From contig NZ_JOEI01000011.1 of assembly GCF_000718095.1 (NCBI RefSeq), positions 106,100 through 170,099 of the forward strand: a stretch of DNA of 64,000 bases. Reading direction: 5' to 3'. Origin of the DNA: Streptomyces scopuliridis RB72 (GTDB lineage: Bacteria > Actinomycetota > Actinomycetes > Streptomycetales > Streptomycetaceae). Below the pieces are notes generated by a model. That model was not told where the DNA came from, did no database searches, and worked only from the letters and a program-made list of their open reading frames with translations. The translations under genes were made by a program, and so were the position numbers. Below are positions 42,315-50,123 of this stretch, one piece after another; the first letter of the stretch is position 1; each line of letters starts with the position of its first letter.

Positions 42315-43415
42315 GTGACGCAGCTCACTGATCAGTCGGTACGGGTCACGGCGACCGCGAAACCGGCGGAAGCCGCGTCGGCCGCGCCACCGGCCAAGAA
42401 GCGGGACGCGTTCTTCGACAACGCCAAGTTCCTGGCGATCGTGCTGGTCGCGATGGGACACGCGTGGGAGCCGCTGCGGGACGGCAGCCGGGCGGTCTCG
42501 GCGCTCTACATCGTCGTCTACACCTTCCATATGCCGGCGTTCATCATCATCTCCGGCTATTTCTCCCGAAGTTTCGACTTCCGTCCCGACCGGGTGCGCC
42601 GGCTGATCACCGGCATCGCCGTGCCGTACATCGTGTTCGAGGTCGCCTACAGCCTCTTCCGCCGATGGGCCGCGGACGATCCGTCCATGCGGATCACCCT
42701 GCTCGACCCCTGGTATCTGACCTGGTTCCTGCTCGCCCTCTTCGTCTGGCGGATGACGGCGCCGATCTGGCGTCTGGTGCGGTGGCCCCTCCCGGTCGCG
42801 CTGGCGATCGCCATGCTCGCCACCCTCTCACCGGACATCGGCGACGACCTCGATCTCCAGCGGGTCCTGCAGTTCCTGCCGTTCTTCGTGCTCGGTCTGC
42901 GGCTCAAGCCCGAGCACTTCCAGCTCGTCCGCCGCAGGGAAGTACGCCTCCTGGCCGTTCCGGTCTTCGCCGCCACGGTCGTCTTCGCGTACTGGGCCGT
43001 CACCCGGATGAACATGGCGTGGTTCTTCCACCGCGACAGCGCGCAGGAACTGGGCGCGCCCTGGTGGAGCGGGATTCTGATGACGCTCGCCCTTTTCGGC
43101 TGCTCCCTCGTACTGACCGCCTGCTTCTTCGCCTGGGTTCCCGGCCGCCGTATGTGGTTCACGGTGCTGGGAGCGGGCACGCTCTGCGGCTATCTGCTGC
43201 ACGGATTCCTCGCCCAGAGCGCGAGCACCTGGGACTGGTACGACGCCGACTGGCTGCACCGGCCCATGGGCGCGGTGTTCGTCACCGTCCTCGCGGGCGT
43301 GGTCGTCACGCTGCTCTGTACGCCACCGGTCCAGCGGCTCTTCCGCTTCGCGCTGGAGCCCGAGATGGCATGGGCGTTCAGGACCGACCCCGCCGGGCGG
43401 CGCGGAAAGAGCTGA
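42315..43415 (+). CDS. Membrane acyltransferase (acyltransferase-3 family)
   Basis: A 366-residue protein with about ten helices. FFDNAKFLAIVLVAMGHAWEPL near the start has the conserved His of the family, and YTFHMPAFIIISGYFSRSF is its second signature. These enzymes O-acetylate wall polymers, polysaccharides or antibiotics at the outer membrane face. GTG at 42315 (with GGGAGG 4 bp upstream); an ATG two bases before it is in another frame and meets a stop at once. It stands alone and ends at a strong shared terminator. Confidence 0.92.
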   Translation: MTQLTDQSVRVTATAKPAEAASAAPPAKKRDAFFDNAKFLAIVLVAMGHAWEPLRDGSRAVSALYIVVYTFHMPAFIIISGYFSRSFDFRPDRVRRLITGIAVPYIVFEVAYSLFRRWAADDPSMRITLLDPWYLTWFLLALFVWRMTAPIWRLVRWPLPVALAIAMLATLSPDIGDDLDLQRVLQFLPFFVLGLRLKPEHFQLVRRREVRLLAVPVFAATVVFAYWAVTRMNMAWFFHRDSAQELGAPWWSGILMTLALFGCSLVLTACFFAWVPGRRMWFTVLGAGTLCGYLLHGFLAQSASTWDWYDADWLHRPMGAVFVTVLAGVVVTLLCTPPVQRLFRFALEPEMAWAFRTDPAGRRGKS

Positions 43416-43446
43416 GCGAGGACGCCAGGGGACCTGGACGTACGAC

Positions 43447-43479
43447 CGCGGGGCGGTGGCCGACGGCCACCGCCCCGCG
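43447..43479. terminator. Bidirectional terminator between acyltransferase and terB
   Basis: Arms 43447-43461 and 43465-43479, 15 bp perfect, 3-nt loop, between convergent genes. Confidence 0.85.
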
Positions 43480-43501
43480 CGTATCCGACCGGTCGGCCGG
43501 A

Positions 43502-43957
43502 TCAGAGGTCGAACTCGTGCGGCGGCAGGTCGAGCGCGAAGCAGGCTTCGCGGACCACGGCCTGCTCCGTCTTGTCGAAGTCGCCGTCGGCGCCGCCGAT
43601 GACGATGCCGATCTGGATGACGGCCCGTGCCTCGACGGGCTTCTTCCTGGCCTTGCCCACCTCCTGGAGGACGCCCACCTTGCCGAACGCGAAGTCGGCC
43701 GTCAGCTTGTTGAGATAGTCGTCGAAGCGGCGCTGGAGGTCTTCCGCGGGGAAGTTCCGCAGCACCTCATTGGTGGCGATCAACGAGGCGACCCGCTGGC
43801 GCTCGGCGGGGTCGACGGAGCCGTCGGCCGCGGCGACCAGCGCGCACATCGCCATGCTCGCGTCGCGGAACGAGCCGCTCTTGAGGTCGTTCTTCTTCGC
43901 CATGAGCTGCGTCTGCATCGTCGCGGCGGATTCCTTGAACCGGTCCCACAGGGCCAT
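43502..43957 (-). CDS. TerB-family tellurite-resistance protein, second copy
   Basis: A 151-residue TerB protein, about 80% identical by eye to the one at 27084-27539 and of equal length. The two acidic segments CALVAAADGSVDPAERQRV and IVIGGADGDFDKTEQAVVREACF are intact. Differences cluster in the middle (NKLTADFAFGKVGVLQEVGKARKKPVEA) and the end. It is a single gene with no TerD next to it, between a terminator and the dienelactone hydrolase gene, so it looks like a dispersed duplicate. Confidence 0.93.
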   Translation of the reverse strand: MALWDRFKESAATMQTQLMAKKNDLKSGSFRDASMAMCALVAAADGSVDPAERQRVASLIATNEVLRNFPAEDLQRRFDDYLNKLTADFAFGKVGVLQEVGKARKKPVEARAVIQIGIVIGGADGDFDKTEQAVVREACFALDLPPHEFDL

Positions 43958-44134
43958 TCCGTCATCTCTCCTCAGGTGTCACACAGAGCCACTCCGACAA
44001 CGCGCGAGACCGCCGCAGCGTGCCCGTCGGGTGGACCCGGGCGCGGTCCGGAGAGGCGTACACCCGCCGGACGCCCCCTTTTCATACGATCGCGAGGTCG
44101 CCCCGTCACCGCACCAGAGCTGGGAGCACCCGCC

Positions 44135-44875
44135 ATGGCCACCGAGCCGATCGACTCCAACGACTCCACCGCGCCCACCGAATCCACCCTGCAGAACGTC
44201 TCGTTCCCGAGCGCGGGAACGACCGCGTACGGCTATCTCGCCGTACCGCCCGCCGGACACGGCCCCGGCGTCATCGTCATCCAGGAGTGGTGGGGCCTGA
44301 CCGCCCACATCAAGGACATCGCCGACCGCTTCGCACGGGCGGGATTTGTCGCGCTCGCCCCGGATCTGTACGGCGGCCGGGTCGCCCATGACTCCGGCGA
44401 GGCGCTGCGCATGATGGGCGAACTGCCCACCGAGCGGGGCGTCGAGCTTCTCTCCGGCGCCGTCGACTATCTGCTCGCGCGGCCCGAGACGGACGGCGAC
44501 ACGATCGGCACCGTCGGCTTCTGCATGGGCGGCGGATTCGTGCTCAGCCTCGCCGCCAAGGACCAGCGGATCTCCGCGGCCGTACCGTTCTACGGCGTCA
44601 ACCGGGACGGAGTGCCCGACTTCTCGAACCTCAAGGCCGAGATCCTGGGCCACTACGGCGAGGACGACGACACCGTTCCGCCGTCGTCCCTCAAGGAGCT
44701 GCGTACCGCGATCGAGTCCCAGTCCGGGATCGTTCCGGTCCTCCATCTCTACTCGGGGGCGGGCCACGCCTTCTTCAACGACGGCCGCCCCGAGGCGTAC
44801 CACGCCGCATCCGCCGCGCTCGCCTGGGAGCGTACGATCGCCTTCCTCCGCGACCGGCTCGGCGCCTCCGGCTGA
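44135..44875 (+). CDS. Dienelactone hydrolase-family protein
   Basis: A 246-residue alpha/beta hydrolase. QEWWGL holds Glu51, GFCMGGGF the nucleophile Cys130, GHYGEDDDTVP the acid (Asp near 177-179) and GAGHAFF His211, which together form the C-D-H triad of dienelactone hydrolases. ATG at 44135 with GGGAG 8 bp upstream; the frame continues far upstream but overlaps other genes. The enzyme would cleave dienelactones or related esters in aromatic breakdown, but no other catabolic genes are near. Cytoplasmic, no signal peptide. Confidence 0.92.
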   Translation: MATEPIDSNDSTAPTESTLQNVSFPSAGTTAYGYLAVPPAGHGPGVIVIQEWWGLTAHIKDIADRFARAGFVALAPDLYGGRVAHDSGEALRMMGELPTERGVELLSGAVDYLLARPETDGDTIGTVGFCMGGGFVLSLAAKDQRISAAVPFYGVNRDGVPDFSNLKAEILGHYGEDDDTVPPSSLKELRTAIESQSGIVPVLHLYSGAGHAFFNDGRPEAYHAASAALAWERTIAFLRDRLGASG

Positions 44876-44914
44876 CGCCGTACCGCGGTCGACGCAGGGT
44901 CCGGCCGAGCCGGG

Positions 44915-45793
44915 TCAGCTGAGCGCGGCCCCCTGCCACAGCAGCAGCCCGACATCGGCGCCCGCGACCACGATCGCCGCGAGGAACGGCGCCTTGGGAC
45001 GGTGGCGGCCCAGCAGTGAGCCGCCGACCGCCGTGATCAGCGCCAGGGCGACGGCGACGGCACCGAGCGCGCCCACTCCGCCGAGCGCGAGCAGGACCGT
45101 CGCCGCCACCAGCGGGGCCGGCAGCAGCAGCCGCACCGCGGCCGGCCCCAGCCGCTGCGGCCAGCCCCGTACCCCCAGGGCGAGATCCGCCTCGATGTCC
45201 GGCAGCACATTGCCGAGATGGGCGCCGACCCCCACCAGCGCCGCGGCGGTGACGATCCACCAGTCCGGCCGGGGCTGTCCCGGCAGACCGAGCGTCACAA
45301 AGGCGGGCAGGGACGCGAACCCGATCGCGTACGGCAGCCACGACAGCACCGTCGCTTTCAGCCGGACGTTGTACAGCCAGGCCGCGGCCACCCCCAGCAG
45401 ATGCACCACGCCCGCGAGCGCCCCGTACGCCAGCGACAGCGGAACGCACAGCGCCAGCGCCGTCAGGGCCGCGGCCCGTACGGTACGCACGCCGACGGCC
45501 CCGCCCACCACGGGCTTGGCGCGCCGGCCGGCCGCCGTGTCCCGCGCCGCGTCGACGGCGTCATTGCTCCAGCCGACCGACAACTGCCCCGTCAGGACGG
45601 CGGCGGTCACCAGCAGACAGCCGGACGCGTCCTGCCCGGCGGCCACCGCGAGCCCCGCGACCAGCAGCGTCACCGCGACCGTGGGCCCCGGATGGCACGC
45701 CCCCAGCAGCGCGGCCAACTGGCGCGGCCACCCTCCGGGCGCCCCGCCGAGCGGCCTACGCACGGTGCTCCCCGCCTGCTCGGTAACGTCCAC
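44915..45793 (-). CDS. UbiA-family prenyltransferase
   Basis: A 292-residue membrane enzyme with about nine helices. The first aspartate motif is NDAVDAARD (N-D-x-x-D-x-x-x-D) and the second DIEADLALG (D-x3-D), both needed to bind a prenyl diphosphate with Mg. It should attach a prenyl chain to an aromatic acceptor. Divergent from the type III PKS cluster starting 189 bp away, so prenylation of an alkylresorcinol-like product is plausible but unproven. GTG start. Confidence 0.9.
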   Translation of the reverse strand: MDVTEQAGSTVRRPLGGAPGGWPRQLAALLGACHPGPTVAVTLLVAGLAVAAGQDASGCLLVTAAVLTGQLSVGWSNDAVDAARDTAAGRRAKPVVGGAVGVRTVRAAALTALALCVPLSLAYGALAGVVHLLGVAAAWLYNVRLKATVLSWLPYAIGFASLPAFVTLGLPGQPRPDWWIVTAAALVGVGAHLGNVLPDIEADLALGVRGWPQRLGPAAVRLLLPAPLVAATVLLALGGVGALGAVAVALALITAVGGSLLGRHRPKAPFLAAIVVAGADVGLLLWQGAALS

Positions 45794-45981
45794 GCGCCCA
45801 TCGTAGGCAGCCCCACCGACAGCGGGCGGTCCGTCACGTCCGTACGGCTCCCGACGCCGGACCGCCCGTCATGGCGCGGTCGTGAAACCGACCCTGAGGG
45901 GCCGTACAGGCGACTTCGTGTGTGGCACGACCGAGCGGGGGCAGGGATTGCACGTCAGTCGCCCCCGACCTCGGACCGCAG

Positions 45982-47034
45982 ATGACTCGCATCGCAGCCG
46001 TCCATGGAGCCCTGGCTCCGCATCGGTACGCCCAGCACGACATCACGGACATGGTCGCCAAGACCTGTCTGCCCGCAGGTGCCGACCGGCAGGTACTCGA
46101 CCGGCTGCACCGCGGCGCCCGCGTGGACACGCGCCATACGGCACTGCCACTCGAACAGTACGACGGGCTCAAGGACTTCGGGGCCGTGAACGACGCCTTC
46201 ATCGCCGGGGCGCTACCGCTCGGAGCCGAGGCCGTCGGCGGGGCACTCGACGCGGCGGGGTTCTCCCCGCGCGATGTCGATCTGCTGATGTTCACCTCGG
46301 TGACGGGTATTGCCGCGCCGTCCGTGGACGCGCGCCTCGTCGGGCGGCTCGGACTGCGCTCCGACGTGAAGAGAGTGCCGGTCTTCGGGCTCGGCTGTGT
46401 GGCGGGGGCGGCGGGCATCGCGCGGCTGCACGACTATCTGCTCGGGCGGCCCGACGATGTGGCCGTCCTTCTCTCGGTCGAGCTGTGCTCGCTCACCTTC
46501 CAGCGCGACGACGTCTCGTCCGCCAACCTCGTCGCCACCGCGCTCTTCGGGGACGGCGCCGCGGCCGTCGTCGCCTGCGGCCCCCGGCGCCGGCCCATCG
46601 GCCCCGTCGTCGTCGAAACGCGCAGCCATCTGTATCCGGACACCGAGCAGGCGATGGGCTGGGACATCACGGGCTCCGGCTTCCGTATCGTTCTGGACGC
46701 GAGCGTTCCGGAGCTTGTCCGCAAGAACCTCGCCGCGGACGTCGCCGGATTCCTCGCCGACAACGGGCTGACGCGCGAGGACATCACCGCGTGGGTGTGC
46801 CATCCCGGCGGGCCGAAGGTGCTGGAAGCCGTCGAAGAGGTGCTGGAACTGCCCGCCGATGCCCTCGACATGACCTGGCGTTCGCTGGCGGCGGTGGGGA
46901 ATCTGTCGTCCTCCTCCGTACTGCATGTACTGCGTGACACGCTGGCCGAGCGCCCGCCACCGCCCGGTACGTACGGGCTGCTGCTGGCGATGGGGCCCGG
47001 ATTCTGCTCCGAGCTCGTGCTGCTCCGCTGGTAG
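45982..47034 (+). CDS. Type III polyketide synthase (SrsA-like)
   Basis: A 350-residue chalcone-synthase-fold enzyme. The catalytic triad is intact: Cys139 in FGLGCVAGAAG, His274 in WVCHPGGPKVLEA and Asn307 in AVGNLSSSSVLHVL. The active site builds a poly-beta-ketone from a starter acyl-CoA and malonyl units. First of three genes followed by an ICMT-type methyltransferase and an FAD enzyme, the same set as the srsABC phenolic-lipid cluster of S. griseus, where SrsA makes alkylresorcinols from fatty starters. The ATG at 45982 is the best start; the frame opens at 45922 (GTG). Confidence 0.92.
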   Translation: MTRIAAVHGALAPHRYAQHDITDMVAKTCLPAGADRQVLDRLHRGARVDTRHTALPLEQYDGLKDFGAVNDAFIAGALPLGAEAVGGALDAAGFSPRDVDLLMFTSVTGIAAPSVDARLVGRLGLRSDVKRVPVFGLGCVAGAAGIARLHDYLLGRPDDVAVLLSVELCSLTFQRDDVSSANLVATALFGDGAAAVVACGPRRRPIGPVVVETRSHLYPDTEQAMGWDITGSGFRIVLDASVPELVRKNLAADVAGFLADNGLTREDITAWVCHPGGPKVLEAVEEVLELPADALDMTWRSLAAVGNLSSSSVLHVLRDTLAERPPPPGTYGLLLAMGPGFCSELVLLRW

Positions 47035-47109
47035 GGCCGGCGGCGTCGGCAAAGAGCGACAGGAAGAAGAGACAGAGGGACGGGGAGAAGAGAGGGAGGG
47101 ACGGGAGAC

Positions 47110-47634
47110 ATGATCTGGTACACCGCGCTGGTACTGGCCGTGGGCGCGGAGCGCGTGGCCGAGCTTGTCGTCGCCCGCCGCAACGCGCGCTGGAGTCTGG
47201 CGCGCGGCGCCGTCGAGCGGGGGCGGCGGCACTACCCGCCGATGGTCGCCCTGCACACCCTGCTGCTGCTCGGCTGTCTCGCGGAAGTATGGCTGGCCGA
47301 CCGGCCGTTCGACCCGGCACTCGGCGGGCCGATGCTCGCCGTCGTGCTGGCCGCGCAGGCGCTGCGCTGGTGGTGCATCCGTACGCTCGGCCCGCGCTGG
47401 AACACCCGGGTGCTGGTCGTGCCGGGACTTCCGCTGGTGACGGGCGGCCCGTACCGGCTGCTGCGGCACCCCAACTATGTGGCGGTGGCGGCGGAGGGGA
47501 TCGCGCTGCCGCTCGTGCACGGCGCCTGGATCACCGCGCTGCTGTTCACCGCGTTCAACGCGGTGCTGCTGACGATCCGGATACGGTGCGAGAACCGCGC
47601 GCTGGAGTCCGCCACCGCCGGCGCCCGGCCATGA
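47110..47634 (+). CDS. ICMT/PEMT-family membrane methyltransferase (SrsB-like)
   Basis: A 174-residue integral membrane methyltransferase with about four helices. The C-terminal core PYRLLRHPNYVAVAAEGIALPL is the SAM-binding signature of the isoprenylcysteine/phospholipid methyltransferase family (R-H-P-x-Y). In the srs cluster SrsB methylates the phenolic lipid. ATG at 47110 after a purine-rich stretch with GGGAGGGACGGGAG. The stop overlaps the next gene by 4 bp. The preceding synthase ends 75 bp upstream. Confidence 0.87.
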   Translation: MIWYTALVLAVGAERVAELVVARRNARWSLARGAVERGRRHYPPMVALHTLLLLGCLAEVWLADRPFDPALGGPMLAVVLAAQALRWWCIRTLGPRWNTRVLVVPGLPLVTGGPYRLLRHPNYVAVAAEGIALPLVHGAWITALLFTAFNAVLLTIRIRCENRALESATAGARP

Positions 47635-48656
47635 TCGATCTGCTGGTGGTGGGCGGCGGACCCGCCGGTCTCGCCACCGCGGTCCATGCCGCGCTGGCCG
47701 GCCTGGAGACGGTCGTGATCGAACCCCGCACCACCCCCGTCGACAAGGCGTGCGGTGAAGGCGTGATGCCGAGCGGCGTACGCGCGTTGTCCGCCCTCGG
47801 CCTCGACCTCCTCCCGGGCCATCCGTTGCGCGGCATCCGCTATGTCCATGGCACCCACCGGGCCGAGGCGCCGTTCGACGACGGACCCGGGCTCGGGGTG
47901 CGGCGCACGGAACTCCACGCCGCGCTGGCACGACGGGCCGCCGAGGCCGGTGTCAGGACCGTGACCGGCCGGGTCGGCGAGGTGGAGCAGAGCGCGGACT
48001 CCGTGACCGCGGGCGGGCTGCGGGCGCGCTGGCTGGTCGCCGCGGACGGGCTGCGCTCACCCGTACGGCACCGCCTCGGCCTGGACCTTCCGGACCGGCG
48101 GCCCCGGCGGTACGGGCAGCGGCGGCACTACCGGATGAAGCCCTGGACGGACTTCGTGGAGGTGCATTGGTCTTCGTCCGGGCGGGCGGGGGAGGCGTAT
48201 GTGACACCCCTGGCGGACGATCTGGTCGGGGTGGCCGTCCTGACCACGGCGAAGGGCGGTTACGACGACCATCTGGCCGGATTCCCGCGGCTGCTGCCGC
48301 TGCTGGACGGCGAGCCGGTCGGCGCCGTGCGCGGCGCCGGCCCCCTGCGCCAGCGGGTACGCCGCCGCAGCGCGGGCCGGGTGCTGCTCGTCGGCGACGC
48401 GGCCGGGTATGTCGACGCCCTCACCGGCGAGGGCATCGCGCTCGCGCTGGCCTCGGCGGAGGCGGCCGTACGGTGTCTGCGGGCCGGCCGGCCGCAGGAG
48501 TACGAGCGGCGATGGCGCGCGCTGTCCCGGCGCCACCGGCTGCTGACGGAGGGGTTGCTGAGGGTCGGCGGCCACGCGACGGGAGCCCGGCTGATCGTCC
48601 CGGCGGCGGCTCGGATGCCCGCGGTCTTCGCGGCGGCGGTACGCGCTCTCCAGTAA
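47631..48656 (+). CDS. FAD-dependent hydroxylase (SrsC-like)
   Basis: A 341-residue flavoprotein monooxygenase of the geranylgeranyl-reductase/PHBH-like group. VVGGGPAGLATAVHAA is the FAD-binding start, VAADGLRSPVRHRLG the DG motif and LLVGDAAGYVDALTGEGIALAL the GD motif. It should hydroxylate or oxidise the aromatic ring made by the type III PKS, leading to alkylquinones in the srs pathway. Starts in the stop codon of the methyltransferase gene (4-bp overlap), so the three genes act as one transcript. Confidence 0.88.
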   Translation: MIDLLVVGGGPAGLATAVHAALAGLETVVIEPRTTPVDKACGEGVMPSGVRALSALGLDLLPGHPLRGIRYVHGTHRAEAPFDDGPGLGVRRTELHAALARRAAEAGVRTVTGRVGEVEQSADSVTAGGLRARWLVAADGLRSPVRHRLGLDLPDRRPRRYGQRRHYRMKPWTDFVEVHWSSSGRAGEAYVTPLADDLVGVAVLTTAKGGYDDHLAGFPRLLPLLDGEPVGAVRGAGPLRQRVRRRSAGRVLLVGDAAGYVDALTGEGIALALASAEAAVRCLRAGRPQEYERRWRALSRRHRLLTEGLLRVGGHATGARLIVPAAARMPAVFAAAVRALQ

Positions 48657-48700
48657 GGCGCGGGGCCAGTGAAGCGCGGGGCCAGTGAGGCGCGGGGCCC
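48657..48700. repeat. Tandem 16-17-bp GC repeat
   Basis: Three units of GCGCGGGGCCAGTGA with small differences, in the 49-bp gap between the convergent FAD gene and the DUF4032 gene. Confidence 0.7.
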
Positions 48701-48705
48701 CGGAA

Positions 48706-49962
48706 TCAGGGCGAGAGACCGCCCGTCGTGTCCGTCCCCGGAGGCGTCATCGCGTTCACCGTGTGCGGCAGGACGTTCACGAGGTAGTCCGCGATCGTCG
48801 CGTCCAGGCCGACATCGCGCCCGGCGGCCTCCGACAGATACCAGCGGTGCTCCAGCACCTCGTGGTAGATCTGCGCCGCGTCCATCTCGCCGCGCATCTC
48901 CAGCGGTACGGCCCGTACGGTCGGCCGGAAGACATCGCGGACCCAGCGGTGGGCGAGGACCTCGGGCCGCGCCCCCAGCGGATCGCCGGGCGCGTAGTCC
49001 TCCTCGCCGGCCATCCAGCTCTCCAGGTCGTTGAGCAGCCGGCGCGCCTGGTTCTCCTCGGCGTCCAGGCCGGTCAGCCGCAGCAGCTGCCGCTGGTGAT
49101 GGCCCGCGTCCACCACCTTCGGCAGGAAGGTGACCGTGTCACCCACCGGGGAGCGCTCGATCTGCATCTCCGCGACATCGAAGCCGAGATCGTTGAGCCG
49201 GCGGATCCGGCGGTCGATGTAGTGCCGCTTGTCCACCGGATAGACCGACTCGCGCGTGACCTCGTGCCAGAGATCCTCGTACCGCTGGACGATCGCCGCG
49301 CCGAACGGCACCGGATCGACGGAAGGGTGCAGCGCGCCCGACGCCTCCAGGTCCATCAGCTCCCCGGCGATGTTCACGCGCGCCAGCTCGATGTCGTAAT
49401 CGCGTTGTCCCCGGCTCAGGTTCTGCTGGATCTGCCCGGTCTCGGCGTCCACCAGATACGCGGCGTACGCGCCCGCGTCACGCCGGAAGAGCGCGTTGGA
49501 CAGCGAGCAGTCGCCCCAGGCGAACCCGGCGAGATGGAGTCGTACGAGCAGGACGGCCAGCGCATCCATCAGCCGCTTGACGGTGGTCGGCCGCATCGTC
49601 GACTCGAACATCGAGCGGTACGGCAGCGATCCCTTGAGATGCCGTGTGATCAGCGCAGGCTCCAGGGGCGCGCCGTCCGCGTCCACGCGCCCGGTCACCA
49701 CCGCGACCGGGTCCACGGCCGGGATCCCGAGCCGGTGCAGATCACGCAGCAGACCGAACTCGCGGACCGCCCCGCGCTCGGATATCTCCTTGACCGCCAC
49801 GACCTCGGGCCCCGCCGAGGCGAAGCGCACGACATGGCGCGAGATACCGCGCGGGAGCGCGACCAGGCACTCATCCGGCCACTGGTCGAGCGGAGTGTTC
49901 CACGGCAGATCCAGCAGCACGGCCGGCTGCTCCGGATTGGTCGCGCTGATCTGCAGCGCCAT
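48706..49962 (-). CDS. DUF4032 protein with kinase-like N-terminal domain
   Basis: A 418-residue protein. The first 160 residues resemble a lipopolysaccharide-kinase-like fold: VVAVKEISERGAVREFGLLRDL (Lys and Glu of the kinase N-lobe) and LVRLHLAGFAWGDCSLSNALFR followed by AYLVDAET (HxD/DxG-type positions, with Asp in WGDCSLSN). The rest is the DUF4032 region. The ATG at 49962 has GGGAGG 7 bp upstream. Function unknown; a protein- or sugar-kinase-like role is inference. Convergent with the srs-like cluster. Confidence 0.85.
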   Translation of the reverse strand: MALQISATNPEQPAVLLDLPWNTPLDQWPDECLVALPRGISRHVVRFASAGPEVVAVKEISERGAVREFGLLRDLHRLGIPAVDPVAVVTGRVDADGAPLEPALITRHLKGSLPYRSMFESTMRPTTVKRLMDALAVLLVRLHLAGFAWGDCSLSNALFRRDAGAYAAYLVDAETGQIQQNLSRGQRDYDIELARVNIAGELMDLEASGALHPSVDPVPFGAAIVQRYEDLWHEVTRESVYPVDKRHYIDRRIRRLNDLGFDVAEMQIERSPVGDTVTFLPKVVDAGHHQRQLLRLTGLDAEENQARRLLNDLESWMAGEEDYAPGDPLGARPEVLAHRWVRDVFRPTVRAVPLEMRGEMDAAQIYHEVLEHRWYLSEAAGRDVGLDATIADYLVNVLPHTVNAMTPPGTDTTGGLSP

Positions 49963-50123
49963 CGTGCCTCCCACGGCGGTCGTCGGGCGGGCACCGGATC
50001 CGGAACCGCCCCCGACAGTGTGCCGGGTCGGATGAGCGCGGTCGCGGGCAGGACCGGGGTGGATGGCTGCGCGTCCCTTCCTTGGCGGCGTCATCTGTTG
50101 AGCGCGGTGAACGGCCGGCGGTG

